Shown: piece after piece, positions 42,109-50,866 of the stretch
Layout of the letters: every line of letters starts with the position of its first letter
Position numbering within the stretch: the first letter of the stretch is position 1
From: Chloroflexota bacterium
GTDB lineage: Bacteria; Chloroflexota; Dehalococcoidia; Bin125
Direction of reading: 5' to 3'
Assembly: GCA_009838915.1 (NCBI GenBank)
Contig: VXQT01000013.1
Span: 570,414-634,413 of the forward strand
DNA length: 64,000 bases
Position numbers and translations under genes: made by a program
The notes under the pieces: model-generated
What the model was told of the DNA's origin: nothing
The model's database searches: none
What the model saw: only the letters and a program-made list of their open reading frames with translations

Positions 42109-42492
42109 ATGCGCATCACACACACCGGGGTGTTCGTAGGCAATCAGGACGAGGCTCTGAGGTTCTACACGGAGACTCTAGGCTTTGTGAAGAAGCAAGA
42201 CGTCCCTGCGGGGGAGTTCAAGTGGCTTACCGTCGTCTCGCCCGATGACCCGGATGGGACCGAGCTGCTGCTTGAACCGAATGAGAATCCAGTTGCGAAG
42301 GCGTATCAGAAGGGGTTGTTTGACCAAGGCATCCCGGCGACATCGTTTGGCGTGACAGACATCCACGCAGAGCATGAAAAGTTGACATCGCTGGGCGTCG
42401 CGTTTGTCATGGAGCCGACTGCGATGGGCGACGTCACGATTGCGGTCTTTGACGACACTTGTGGCAACTTGATCCAGATCATGCAGACGTAG
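42109..42492 (+). CDS. VOC (glyoxalase/bleomycin-resistance) family protein
   Basis: This 127-residue protein has the two beta-alpha-beta-beta-beta modules of the vicinal oxygen chelate fold: ITHTGVFVGNQDEALRFYTETLGF at the N terminus (read in parts), ELLLEPNEN, and SFGVTDIHAEHEKLTSLGV to TIAVFDDTCGNLIQIMQ. His at position 5 and Glu near 46 and near the end are plausible metal ligands. It could be a dioxygenase, isomerase or binding protein for a small toxic compound. A strong ACAGGAGGT site precedes the ATG. It is controlled with the upstream ArsR gene. Confidence 0.88.
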   Translation: MRITHTGVFVGNQDEALRFYTETLGFVKKQDVPAGEFKWLTVVSPDDPDGTELLLEPNENPVAKAYQKGLFDQGIPATSFGVTDIHAEHEKLTSLGVAFVMEPTAMGDVTIAVFDDTCGNLIQIMQT

Positions 42493-42592
42493 CCAAGGCC
42501 GACGAGGCCATCCGACCCGGGGATTGGGGATGGATCCGGCCTGCTTTGGGATGAGGTGGACGGCGGGATGGAGGTGGGTTCGAGCGGGGGAG

Positions 42593-42641
42593 CCCCCCTC
42601 TGCCTTCGGCATCTCCCCCCGCTTGCGCGGGGGGAGAGGGG
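42593..42641 (+). repeat. Two-armed palindromic element, copy 9
   Basis: Small arm TGCCTTCGGCA and a large arm with loop CTTGC. It ends 4 bp from the ruvA stop codon. Confidence 0.85.
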
Positions 42642-42645
42642 ATTT

Positions 42646-43311
42646 CTACGGGGCGGTGCCGATGTGTTCGAGGACGGCGCGGAGGAGATCTTCTGTGGTT
42701 TCGGGAGGGTTGACGTCAGGTGCACCGATGACGGCGGCGATCCAGCGGTCGGCGTCGCGGCGGGTGTAGCCGAGGCCGACAAGGGCTTCGGTCGCGTCTT
42801 CCGCGATGACGTCGGTAGGTCGGACCGGGCGCCGCGCCTTGGTGTCGAAGCCTTCGTCGACGAGCATCGCTTCCTCGATCACCTTGCCTTTGAGGTCGGC
42901 GATGATCCGATCCGCCTGGCGGGTGCCGATGCCGGGCAACTGCGTCAGGGTGCGTCGATCCTCGGCCTCAATCGCCTGGGCGATGGTCGAGACGGAAGCG
43001 GCCAGCGCCTGTTGCGCCTTGGCCACACCCATCTGGGGCACACCGATCAGCTTGCGGAAGAAGTCGCGTTCCGTCTGGCGGAGGAAGCCGATCAGGACGG
43101 GGATCGGGGCGCGGTCGGGTACGTGGTAGTGGGTGTACAGGTCCAGGACATCGGGCCGTTGGTCCTCGCGCTGTTCCTCGAGCGCGAGCCAGACGGCGGT
43201 GGGCAGGAGCACCTCGTAGACCAGTCCGCCGGCCTCGGAACCGGTGTCGATTTCGACGCTCTGTCGGTCATCGTGCCAGTCGACGGCGCGGCCGCGGATG
43301 CGGGAGATCAT
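42646..43311 (-). CDS. ruvA: Holliday junction branch migration protein RuvA
   Basis: This 221-residue protein has an N-terminal OB fold (MISRIRGRAVDW), two helix-hairpin-helix elements (FFRKLIGVPQMGVAKAQQAL and LTQLPGIGTRQADRIIADLKGK) and a C-terminal RuvB-binding domain (EDATEALVGLGYTRRDADRWI read in parts). RuvA holds four-way DNA junctions for the RuvB motor. Its start overlaps the ruvC stop by four bases. ruvB does not follow here. Confidence 0.94.
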   Translation of the reverse strand: MISRIRGRAVDWHDDRQSVEIDTGSEAGGLVYEVLLPTAVWLALEEQREDQRPDVLDLYTHYHVPDRAPIPVLIGFLRQTERDFFRKLIGVPQMGVAKAQQALAASVSTIAQAIEAEDRRTLTQLPGIGTRQADRIIADLKGKVIEEAMLVDEGFDTKARRPVRPTDVIAEDATEALVGLGYTRRDADRWIAAVIGAPDVNPPETTEDLLRAVLEHIGTAP

Positions 43312-43802
43312 CGGACCTCCGCAAGATTCGCGGCGGGCGACATCAGGTGATGGCAGAAGGCGACGGCGAGCGCGTCCGAGGCATCTTCGGACGCGTCAAG
43401 CTGGCTCAGGCCAAGTCGAGTGGTCAGCACCTGTCGGACCGCCGACTTGTCTGCGGAACCGTCACCAGCCACGGCTTCCTTCACCGTGCGCGGCGGATAC
43501 TCATGCACCGGGAGAGAGGATGACGCGGCGGCGATGATCACGGCCGCCTGTGCCTGTCCGAGCATCACCGCGGTCTTCACATTCCTGTGATTGAATGGAC
43601 GCTCCACCGCCACTGCGTCAGGCCTGTGCCGCGCGATCAAGTCGGCAACCTGCCCATTGATGTGGTGCAAGCGTCGGGAGAGTTCCCCTCCGGGAGGATG
43701 AATCGTGCCCCAGCGGAGGTTCACCGCGCCGTCCGGCGTGATTTCCAGCATTCCCCAACCGGTGGCATTGAGGCCGGGGTCGACGCCGAGGATGCGAGCC
43801 AT
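43308..43802 (-). CDS. ruvC: Holliday junction resolvase RuvC
   Basis: This 164-residue endonuclease cuts Holliday junctions symmetrically. The acidic active site is visible: D in ILGVDPGLNATGWG, E in AVERPFNHRN, and the C-terminal pair in EDASDALAVAFCHH. YPPRTVKEAVAGDGSADK holds the conserved basic DNA-contact loop. The length is typical. Its promoter TAGACT lies six bases before the ATG and its TAG is also the stop codon of yebC. Confidence 0.95.
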   Translation of the reverse strand: MARILGVDPGLNATGWGMLEITPDGAVNLRWGTIHPPGGELSRRLHHINGQVADLIARHRPDAVAVERPFNHRNVKTAVMLGQAQAAVIIAAASSSLPVHEYPPRTVKEAVAGDGSADKSAVRQVLTTRLGLSQLDASEDASDALAVAFCHHLMSPAANLAEVR

Positions 43803-43808
43803 GCGACG

Positions 43809-43814
43809 AGTCTA
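43809..43814 (-). promoter_or_regulatory. Leaderless -10 box for ruvC, overlapping the yebC stop
   Basis: TAGACT, six bases, then the ATG at 43802. The first three bases are the yebC stop codon. Confidence 0.5.
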
Positions 43815-44558
43815 CGCCTCGACGAGCGCGACGGCGGGGAAGTCGGCGTTGGTGAAGACTCGCTGGACATCGTCGAGGTCCTCGAGCGAATCGATCAAGC
43901 GCAACAGCTTGGCCGCCTGGTCGGTGTCGACGGGGACAGTGTTGGTGGCGCGCATGACGACCTCGGCGGAGGCGACGGGCGCGCCTAGCTCTTCCACCGC
44001 GCTGCGGGCCGATTCGAGATCGGAGGGCGCGGTAATCACCTCGACCAGGCCTTCGTCGACGGCGACGTCCTCGGCCCCGCCGTCGATTGCCGCGAGCGCG
44101 ATGTCATCTGGATCCGCGGTCTCGTCGACATCGATAGCAATCACGCCTTTCTGTTCGAAGAGCCAGGCAACGGCGCCCGATTCGGCCATGCCGGTGCCGG
44201 CCCGGGTCAACGTGGCGCGCACCTCGGCGACGGTGCGGTTGCGGTTGTCGGTAAGCGAGTCGATCAGCAAGGCAGCACCACCCGGCCCGTATGCCTCGTA
44301 GCGGATCTGTTCGAGCTGCGATCCGTCGGCGCCGCCGGAGGCGCGCTCAATCGCGCGATCGATGTTGGCGTTGGGCATGTTGGACGCTTTGGCCCGATCG
44401 ACGGCAAGGCGTAGTGCGGAGTTCTCCTCGATCTTGGGACCGCCGGCGCGCACGGCGACCGCGATCTCGCGTCCCAGCTTGGTGAAGAGCTGACTGCGCT
44501 TGGCGTCGGTGACGCCTTTCTTGCGCTTGATCTGCGCCCACTTGGAATGGCCGGCCAT
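43812..44558 (-). CDS. YebC/PmpR family DNA-binding regulatory protein
   Basis: This 248-residue protein opens with the family signature MAGHSKWAQIKRKKGVTDAK and has NMPNANIDRAIERASG, YEAYGPGGAALLIDSLTDNRNRT (read in parts) and GAVAWLFEQKG. Members are broadly conserved, act as transcription factors in some bacteria, and have recently been tied to translation of proline-rich stretches. The ruvC location directly downstream is the common yebC-ruvC-ruvA order. GGGAG precedes the ATG. Confidence 0.95.
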   Translation of the reverse strand: MAGHSKWAQIKRKKGVTDAKRSQLFTKLGREIAVAVRAGGPKIEENSALRLAVDRAKASNMPNANIDRAIERASGGADGSQLEQIRYEAYGPGGAALLIDSLTDNRNRTVAEVRATLTRAGTGMAESGAVAWLFEQKGVIAIDVDETADPDDIALAAIDGGAEDVAVDEGLVEVITAPSDLESARSAVEELGAPVASAEVVMRATNTVPVDTDQAAKLLRLIDSLEDLDDVQRVFTNADFPAVALVEA

Positions 44559-44612
44559 ACTCGAACTCCCGTGCGCACAAAAGCTCCGAGGTAGAGAGAG
44601 TCAGTCTATCGC

Positions 44613-45389
44613 TCAGCTCAACAGCGCGTCGGCATCGCCGAGGACACCGGCCGCATCGGTCAGCCTGGCATGGAACGTGAGATCGTTGTGCAGCGGCGTG
44701 ACGGTGACCGAGCCCTCGAGGATGGCAGCAACATCCGTGTCGGGCGCGATTTCGGCGCCGGGACGGAGGACGAGCTGACGGTGTGTCGCGCCGTCCTCGT
44801 CGATCCGGTCAATGACGCGGGAGGGCGAGACATCGGCGACGGGTACGACGCGAATGCCGGTGTACTCGGCGAAGGGCAGGTCGGGCGCGTTGACGTTGAG
44901 GAATTGGACCTGGTCGCTGGCCAGCAATCGAGCAGCGATGCGTCCCGCCACCAACGCGGCGTCGCGCAGATGTTTCTCCTCGAACGACCAGAGCGAGGCG
45001 GCCACGCTTGGCAGGTTGCGCAGGTAACCCTGCATCGCGGCCATGACGGTGCCGGAGTGGAGGATGTCGCGGCCGACGTTGGGTCCGGGATTGACGCCTG
45101 AGACGATCATGTCGATGTGGCGAGGCGCGAGGTGACGGATGCCGTGGAGGACTGCGTCGGTCGGAGTGCCGTTGACCTGCCACGCATCGACGCCATCCAA
45201 CTGCGAGTGGGCTCGTTCGGTCTCCAGGTCCCGCCGCAGGGTGACCGACGCGGACATGCCGGACTGGTTGAAGGCGGGCGCGACGACGAGGACATCGGCG
45301 AAGTCGGACACCGCCTCGGCCAGATGCCAGAGGCCGGGGGCTTCGATGCCGTCGTCGTTGGTGGCCAGCACCAAGGGTCGTTCGTTCAT
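44613..45389 (-). CDS. surE: 5'/3'-nucleotidase SurE
   Basis: This 258-residue phosphatase acts on nucleoside monophosphates and is tied to stress survival. The metal site is in ATNDDGIEAPG (N-D-D), with SASVTLR near 45, NGTPTDAV, and SGVNPGPNVGRDILHSGTVMAA, which gives the conserved GxNxGxN and SGTV. The N-terminal motif starts at residue 10. A TACGCT -10 lies six bases upstream and fills the 12-bp gap after the peptidase gene. Confidence 0.94.
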   Translation of the reverse strand: MNERPLVLATNDDGIEAPGLWHLAEAVSDFADVLVVAPAFNQSGMSASVTLRRDLETERAHSQLDGVDAWQVNGTPTDAVLHGIRHLAPRHIDMIVSGVNPGPNVGRDILHSGTVMAAMQGYLRNLPSVAASLWSFEEKHLRDAALVAGRIAARLLASDQVQFLNVNAPDLPFAEYTGIRVVPVADVSPSRVIDRIDEDGATHRQLVLRPGAEIAPDTDVAAILEGSVTVTPLHNDLTFHARLTDAAGVLGDADALLS

Positions 45390-45395
45390 GGCGGG

Positions 45396-45401
45396 AGCGT
45401 A
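45396..45401 (-). promoter_or_regulatory. Leaderless -10 box for surE
   Basis: TACGCT, six bases, then the ATG at 45389. It directly abuts the peptidase stop codon at 45402. Confidence 0.45.
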
Positions 45402-46451
45402 TCAGCCGACTTCGCCGGTCCCGAGCCAGTCGTTGACCGAGGGGACACCGGCGAGCGATGTTGCTTCGCGCACGCTGCGCAGGGTGGCCGTGGCAACGGC
45501 TTCGGCGGCCATGGTGCCTGTGAGGGTGAGCATGGCGGGGATGCTGGTGACGTCCACCTCGCCGGTGGCGAGCGTGAAGACGGTGTCACCGTCGCCGGGC
45601 GTGAAGACGGGGTTGATCGTTCTCGCGAGTCCGGCCGAACCCATGATTGCGACTCGCTTGGCTGTGCCCTTGTGCAGTTTGGCGTTGGTCGCGATCACGG
45701 CCAGCGTGGTGTTCGTGCCGGGCGTGTCGCTGCTGAAGTTGGGACGCGATCGTTGGAGCTCTTCGAATTCCGCCAACGAGCGGTCGAGCAGCAGCTCGGC
45801 CGATCGTGACATTGCACCGGGCTGGTCAGCGCGAGAACCCGCGGCCAGCTCGCCGGTCGAAGGATCGACGATGTCGCCGACGGAGTTGGTCGCGACCAGC
45901 GCCCCGACGATCAGGCCGGACTCGTGGACCAGCGAGGCGGTGCCGACGCCGCCCTTGAGCAGGGTGTCGGGCCGCCCGGCCTTGGCGACGGTGCAGCCGG
46001 CGCCGACGCCGACGGAACCCTGTGCCTGGCGTCCGCTCGACGCAGTTGACGCGGCCGCGTAGCCACTGTCGCCCGATGGATGCACGGCGTTGCCGACGGC
46101 CAGGTCGAAGACGACGGCGCCCATGACCAGGGGCAGCGGCGCCAGGTCCGGCATCAGCGGTAGCCCGACTCCGGACTCTTTGAGGTATCGACGCACGCCT
46201 TCGGCGGCGTCGAGGCCGATGGTGCTGCCACCGGTCAGGAGCACGGCGTGGACTTCCTGAATCGCGTTCTCGGCGACGGCGAGGTCGGTGTCGAGCGTGC
46301 CCGGCGCGCCGCCCGGCTGGAACACGCCTGGCGTAACACCGGCGCGGGCCAGCACGACGGTGCAACCGGTGGCGTTCTGCAGATCGGTGTAGTGGCCGAC
46401 CTCGATGCCCGGCACGTCCGAAATCGCTTCGTACCGACCCGTTTCAGTCAT
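45402..46451 (-). CDS. P1 family peptidase (DmpA/S58 type aminopeptidase)
   Basis: This 349-residue protein resembles self-cleaving N-terminal nucleophile hydrolases of the DmpA family. It has DVPGIEVGHYTD at the start, VLLTGGSTIGLDAAEGVRRYL, GGVGTASLV, and the cleavage-site region GTNTTLAVIATNAKL near 245, where the Thr after Asn would become the new N-terminal nucleophile. Substrates of relatives are small D- or beta-peptides and amides. Its start overlaps the nitrilase stop by eight bases, so both are in one operon. Confidence 0.88.
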   Translation of the reverse strand: MTETGRYEAISDVPGIEVGHYTDLQNATGCTVVLARAGVTPGVFQPGGAPGTLDTDLAVAENAIQEVHAVLLTGGSTIGLDAAEGVRRYLKESGVGLPLMPDLAPLPLVMGAVVFDLAVGNAVHPSGDSGYAAASTASSGRQAQGSVGVGAGCTVAKAGRPDTLLKGGVGTASLVHESGLIVGALVATNSVGDIVDPSTGELAAGSRADQPGAMSRSAELLLDRSLAEFEELQRSRPNFSSDTPGTNTTLAVIATNAKLHKGTAKRVAIMGSAGLARTINPVFTPGDGDTVFTLATGEVDVTSIPAMLTLTGTMAAEAVATATLRSVREATSLAGVPSVNDWLGTGEVG

Positions 46452-47361
46452 CGATTACGACCGGCGGTTTGGGCCGCTTGTCCCACTGGAGCTGGAACAC
46501 GTCGGGTCGGGCGTAGTGACCGGCCGAATCGACCCAGCGCTTGGATTCGATGGTGTTCTCCAGGTCGATCTCGGCGTAGATGATCGTTTCCCGATCGGTG
46601 ACCGGCTCGACCAGGTACTTGCCGCCCGGGGCGATGATCGCCGAACCGCCGGAGGCGTGCCAGAACGGTTCCTCGGCCAGCGGCGTGCCGGCGGGAAGGA
46701 GGTCGGGGGACATGGTCTCGCGCGCGACAATCACATAGCAGGCGTTTTCGTAGGCGAGGTGTCGGGTGGCGGCGTCGATGACGGGATGGAGCTGCTCCCA
46801 ACCCGGCCAGACCGAGGCGTGGACCTGGATACCGAGCGTCGAGAGCGCGTAGCGGGCGGGGGCCATCTGGTGTTCGTAGCAGATCAGACCGCCGAGCCGG
46901 CCGACGCCGGTGTCGTAGACGTCGAGGTCGGAACCGTCGCCGTAGCCCCAGATCAGCCGCTCGGAGAGGGTCGGCACGAGCTTGCGGTGCTTGCCCAACA
47001 GCGCGCCGTCGGGACCGATGTAAGCGAGCGTGTTGTAGATCGTGCCGGCCTGCGGCTCGCGCTCGTTGACGCCGATGACGACATGGGCGTTGGCGTCAGC
47101 GGCGGCCTGCGCGATGCGATTCCAGTCGTCGCCGGGAATGGCGATGCTGTGTTCGAATGTGCGCTTGTAGAGGTCAGTGAAGGCCTGGCGATGGGTCGAC
47201 TGACCGTGGTAGTAGGGGTAGGAGGGGATCCAGGTCTCGGGGAAGACGATCAGGCTCGCGCCCTCGCGTCCGGCTTCTTCAATCGCGGCGACGGCGTTGT
47301 CGACGCCTTGGTCGCGGGAGAGTCCGGGAGCGCGCTGGACGGCGGCGGCGAGATACGACAT
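46444..47361 (-). CDS. Nitrilase-type carbon-nitrogen hydrolase
   Basis: This 305-residue enzyme has the Glu-Lys-Cys triad: FPETWIPSYPYY (Glu), GKHRKLVPTLSERLIWG (Lys), and GGLICYEHQMAPARY (Cys). The aromatic motif after the Glu and the Ser-Glu-Arg after the Lys match aliphatic or aryl nitrilases rather than amidases. It would convert an organic nitrile to acid and ammonia. It lies between an SDR and a small-peptide hydrolase in a tightly packed minus-strand run, which suggests a catabolic pathway for a nitrogen-containing organic compound. Confidence 0.9.
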   Translation of the reverse strand: MSYLAAAVQRAPGLSRDQGVDNAVAAIEEAGREGASLIVFPETWIPSYPYYHGQSTHRQAFTDLYKRTFEHSIAIPGDDWNRIAQAAADANAHVVIGVNEREPQAGTIYNTLAYIGPDGALLGKHRKLVPTLSERLIWGYGDGSDLDVYDTGVGRLGGLICYEHQMAPARYALSTLGIQVHASVWPGWEQLHPVIDAATRHLAYENACYVIVARETMSPDLLPAGTPLAEEPFWHASGGSAIIAPGGKYLVEPVTDRETIIYAEIDLENTIESKRWVDSAGHYARPDVFQLQWDKRPKPPVVIDD

Positions 47362-47364
47362 GGG

Positions 47365-48153
47365 TTACCTCGGATCGAGCGACCAGAGCCCGTAGCCGCC
47401 GGTTACAGGGACGACGGTGCCGGTAATGTAGCTGGCGGCATCGGAGAGCAGGAAGGCGACCGCTCCGGCGACCTCGTCGTCCGCGCCCAGGCGGCGCATC
47501 GCGGTGTGCGCTTCGACGCGGGCGCGGTACCAGCCGGGCATCGGCTCGGTGAGCGGCGTGTCGATGAAGGCCGGGGCGACGCAGTTGACGCGGATCGGGG
47601 CGGGTATCGAGTGGGCCCACTCGGCGGCGAGCGTCTTGGTCATCGCTTCGACCGCGGCTCGGGTCATCGAGTAGGCCGCTTGCCTGGGCAGCCCGAACTC
47701 TGCACCGACGCTGGAGATGGTGACGATCGAGCCGCCGCGTTCGGCGTCGATCAGGCGGGAGGCGAAGTTGCGGGTGAGAAAAAACGTGCCGCGCTGGTTG
47801 ATGTTCTGGATCTGGTCGTAGTCCTCGGGCGTGATCCGCTCGCCGCGCTGGAGAATCGGGGAGACCCCTGCGACGTTGACCAGGCCGGTGATCGGGCCAA
47901 TCGTGTCTTCGATGTCGTCGAGCAGCGATTCATGGTCCTCGATCGCAGAGATATCGGCGCGGAACGCCCAGGCCTGGCCGTTCTCTTCGCGGATGCTCTC
48001 GGCGACCTCTTCGACCTGCGCCACGGTGCGCGCGGTAACGGCGACCCTTGCGCCCATCTGCGCGATCAATTCGGCCGCGGCGCGTCCGATCCCGCGTCCC
48101 GCGCCGGAGACGAGCACGACCTGACCGTCGAGGGAGAACGGGGACTGGCTCAT
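47365..48153 (-). CDS. Short-chain dehydrogenase/reductase
   Basis: This 262-residue protein has VSGAGRGIGRAAAELI for NAD(P) binding, a late VNVAGVSP strand, ITISSVGAEFG with the catalytic Ser, and the active-site segment AYSMTRAAVEAM. Here Tyr is kept, but the usual Lys four residues on is Arg. The C terminus has ITGTVVPVTGGYGLW. It is an oxidoreductase of unknown substrate, and the Lys-to-Arg change may lower activity. It is 3 bp before the nitrilase gene and 25 bp after the zinc-ribbon gene. Confidence 0.87.
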   Translation of the reverse strand: MSQSPFSLDGQVVLVSGAGRGIGRAAAELIAQMGARVAVTARTVAQVEEVAESIREENGQAWAFRADISAIEDHESLLDDIEDTIGPITGLVNVAGVSPILQRGERITPEDYDQIQNINQRGTFFLTRNFASRLIDAERGGSIVTISSVGAEFGLPRQAAYSMTRAAVEAMTKTLAAEWAHSIPAPIRVNCVAPAFIDTPLTEPMPGWYRARVEAHTAMRRLGADDEVAGAVAFLLSDAASYITGTVVPVTGGYGLWSLDPR

Positions 48154-48178
48154 GCTCGCTGCCTCACTTCCCAGGCGC

Positions 48179-49072
48179 TCAGCGGCCGGACTGACGATCC
48201 TCGAGCGCGACGGTATCGCGCACGTGAAGATACAGCCAGATCAGATCGCGGGCAGCGGCGGTGATCTTGTCGATGGCGTCGATGAAGACTTCGAGCTGCG
48301 GCTCGTGGATTGCCAGGGCGTGAGTCATCAGTACGCGGCGGCGCTGATTGAGGACGACGAGTGCGACCTGATCCGGATTCATCGCGCGATCGGGCAACCA
48401 GTCCATCTTGTGGGTCAGGGCCGAAGACTGCTTGAGCCCGTCAGCGAGTTCGAGCAGCACGCCCTGGTCAACCTTCTGCACCCGCTCGATCCCGTTCGAG
48501 ATCGCGAGCACGGCGCCGGCGAACTGTCGCCAGTCCTTGCGCGGGATCTCGCCGCGCGCGGCGTCGACATCGGCGAGCGTGGGGAGCTGTAGGTCGCGCA
48601 GCAGGTCGTCGGAATTGCGGCCTGAGGTGAGGATGCGAAATGCGGCGACCGATGCCGGGTTGAGCTCGAAGTTTGTGAACGTGGTCAGCAATGGCTGCTC
48701 GTGGCGGCGGCGCAAGGCGACGTAGAGCGCCATCAGATCCTGTGCAGCGTTGAGGTACTCCTCGACGATGCGCATGCCGATCACCTTGCGGTCGTCGGGA
48801 TCGGCGAGCGCCTGCGAGCGGAACAGCGCCTCGGCGACCGTGCGATGCGCTTTGGCGCCGAACTTGGCGTAGTTGTCGAGGAAGGCGGTCTCGATCGCGT
48901 CCAGTGAGCGATCCCAGCACGGCGCGCAGACGCGAGTGCGCGGATCCGACACGGTCAGGTCGAACTCGTCGCCGCAGTCCTCGCAGTTGGCGATCGCGAT
49001 GTCGTGGGGACGATCGGCGTCAGCTTGGTAGGGCTGTCGCGGATACGGCTCAGAGGGTGTTCGCCTGCTCAT
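48179..49072 (-). CDS. Unknown helical protein with N-terminal zinc ribbon
   Basis: This 297-residue protein has a CEDCG...CAPCW ribbon (C30/C33 and about C49/C52), followed by an all-helical, Leu/Ala-rich region with no motif I recognise. The ribbon is similar in layout to that of the DEAD-box helicase at 499-1938 (CADCG...CSPCY), though the spacing is not identical. It overlaps mutM by four bases (ATGA) and so is translated with it. A role in nucleic-acid binding is only a guess from the ribbon and the neighbour. Confidence 0.7.
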   Translation of the reverse strand: MSRRTPSEPYPRQPYQADADRPHDIAIANCEDCGDEFDLTVSDPRTRVCAPCWDRSLDAIETAFLDNYAKFGAKAHRTVAEALFRSQALADPDDRKVIGMRIVEEYLNAAQDLMALYVALRRRHEQPLLTTFTNFELNPASVAAFRILTSGRNSDDLLRDLQLPTLADVDAARGEIPRKDWRQFAGAVLAISNGIERVQKVDQGVLLELADGLKQSSALTHKMDWLPDRAMNPDQVALVVLNQRRRVLMTHALAIHEPQLEVFIDAIDKITAAARDLIWLYLHVRDTVALEDRQSGR

Positions 49073-49965
49073 CTCGGCTTGATGGTACCGTCGGCACTAC
49101 CGCGTCGGGCCGGGCGAGTGGACTTGATTTGCCTGGTGCGCTGGCGGACGGGCTGGCACCTGGGACAGAAGTGCGTGGCGCGGCCTCCGACGACGATGCG
49201 GCGGATTGTCGCATCGCAGTCGTCGCAGGGTTTGTCGGTGCGGCGGAAGACGCGTACGAAGTACTGCTGTTCGCCCTCTGCGCCGTCGACATCGGTGTAG
49301 TCGCGGAATGACGCGCCTCCGTGCGCGACACCGTCTTGCAGCGTCTGCTGTATCGCGGCGTGCAGGGCGCGGCGCTCGCCAGGACGCAGGGAGCCAGCGG
49401 GCGCTTCGGGATTGAGTCGCGACAGGAACAGCGCTTCGTCTGCGTAGATGTTGCCGATTCCGGCGACATTGCGCTGGTCGAGCAGAGCCGCCTTGATTGG
49501 CTGTGTGCGTCCACGCAGCGCTTGCCACAGGGCGTCGGGTGTGAACCCGTCAGACAACGGCTCGGGGCCAAGCTCGGGCAGGGCATCCTGCATTTGCTCA
49601 ACCAGGTCGATGGTGCCGAACTTGCGCACGTCAATGAAGCGCAGTTGGTCGCCATGGTCGAGCTCGAAGACGGCGCGTGTGAATGGCTCTTCTTCGCAAC
49701 CGGCGGCGCGAAAGCGGAGCGAGCCGGTCATGCGCAGGTGAACGACGACGACCTGGCCGTTGTCGAGGTTGAGTCCGAGGTATTTGCCGCGTCTGTCTAC
49801 CGTCGTGAAGGCGCAGGCGGTGAGCTGATCGGCGATCTCTGTGCCCGAGCGGCCGCGGAGCAGGCGTTCCGCGCCGGGCATGACACGGAAGCCGAGAATC
49901 CGGCGTTCAGCGATCAGTGGTTCGAGTTGGCGTCGGACGGTCTCGACCTCGGGTAGTTCGGGCAT
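49069..49965 (-). CDS. mutM: Formamidopyrimidine-DNA glycosylase
   Basis: This 298-residue bifunctional glycosylase/AP lyase removes 8-oxoguanine and Fapy bases. It has the invariant PELPEVETVRRQL N terminus (catalytic Pro2 and Glu3), the Lys of DRRGKYLGLNL, NVAGIGNIYADEALF, and a C-terminal zinc finger CDDC...CPRC. A tail of about 25 basic residues follows the finger. It is the first gene of the minus-strand run down to the peptidase. Confidence 0.96.
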   Translation of the reverse strand: MPELPEVETVRRQLEPLIAERRILGFRVMPGAERLLRGRSGTEIADQLTACAFTTVDRRGKYLGLNLDNGQVVVVHLRMTGSLRFRAAGCEEEPFTRAVFELDHGDQLRFIDVRKFGTIDLVEQMQDALPELGPEPLSDGFTPDALWQALRGRTQPIKAALLDQRNVAGIGNIYADEALFLSRLNPEAPAGSLRPGERRALHAAIQQTLQDGVAHGGASFRDYTDVDGAEGEQQYFVRVFRRTDKPCDDCDATIRRIVVGGRATHFCPRCQPVRQRTRQIKSTRPARRGSADGTIKPR

Positions 49966-49983
49966 GTCGCCGACTTCGCCGAC

Positions 49984-50838
49984 TTAGCTGCGTGTCTCGT
50001 AGGCATTGGTCAGTAGCTGCTGGTCGAACCACTCGCTGCCCTTGCCTTCGGAGACCCACTCGTAGAGGGCGGCCTTGAAGATGCCCTCCATGGCCGCGAC
50101 GGAAGCGATCGCGATGCCGCCGAGAATGACGCCCACGATGATCGCGGCGACAGGAGCGATGAACACGAGAATCACGACGGGGATCGCGACGATCAGCAAG
50201 GCCAGCAGGTAGATCAGGAAGAACGAGAAGCCTGCCGTGAGTTGCTCGCCCCAGGAGTTGCGCAGCAGACCTGCGGACCGGCGAATCGCGGTGATTGGTC
50301 CGACCCGTTCGACGACGAGCACGGGAATCACGAAGAACGTAATGTAGGCCCAGGCGGTCTGCAACAGGGCGATGAGGATCATCGCGACGATGCGCATGAC
50401 GCCGTGGCTGTTCTCTCGGGCCATGCTCTGCAGCGCCTGGAGGATGAGTCCGACGGTGCCGGTGATGATCGTCCAGCCGAGGATCGCCAGCCACATGCCG
50501 CGCACGGCGCGGATGCCGGACATCACGTTGGGATCGCCGCCCTCGAGCCGTTCGCGGGCGGCCGCCACGAGCGCGGAGTTGAAGAAGATGACCATGTAGA
50601 GACCGCCGAAGTAGGCGATCAGGGCGATGATCAGGTCAACGACGTTGAACTCGGCCTGGTCCCCGCCGCCGAGCCGGTCGAAGGTGCCGGTGGCGCCGAA
50701 CACCCCCGCCGCCACCGCCCCGACGAGCACCGCGCCCAGCGCGCCCATGATCGGGAAGAAGATCAGTTCGCGGTCAAGCTGCAGCACCTTCCAGGAAAGC
50801 TTGGTGATCTGCCAGGTGTTGCCGATGGTGCGGAACAT
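49984..50838 (-). CDS. Polytopic membrane protein (DUF6159-like)
   Basis: This 284-residue protein has about six long hydrophobic segments and the pattern of the uncharacterised DUF6159 family. It has a short amphipathic start (TWQITKLSWKVLQLDRELIFFP), a membrane hairpin, a cytosolic loop with ERLEGGDPNVMSGIRA, then VVERVGPITAIRRSAGLLRNSWGEQ and a glycine-rich pair of helices. Function is unknown. The start at 50838 follows GGAAAG, and a longer frame merely reads into the repeat. Confidence 0.75.
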   Translation of the reverse strand: MFRTIGNTWQITKLSWKVLQLDRELIFFPIMGALGAVLVGAVAAGVFGATGTFDRLGGGDQAEFNVVDLIIALIAYFGGLYMVIFFNSALVAAARERLEGGDPNVMSGIRAVRGMWLAILGWTIITGTVGLILQALQSMARENSHGVMRIVAMILIALLQTAWAYITFFVIPVLVVERVGPITAIRRSAGLLRNSWGEQLTAGFSFFLIYLLALLIVAIPVVILVFIAPVAAIIVGVILGGIAIASVAAMEGIFKAALYEWVSEGKGSEWFDQQLLTNAYETRS

Positions 50839-50866
50839 AAGCGGGTCTTTCCAGGTTTGGGGGATA

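Noticed and set aside
46405..48264. 619-codon plus-strand frame antisense to the peptidase, nitrilase and SDR genes
   Set aside because: Its translation is low-complexity (Gly, Asp, Arg, Val) without motifs, while the minus strand holds three recognisable enzymes; it is a GC-rich shadow.
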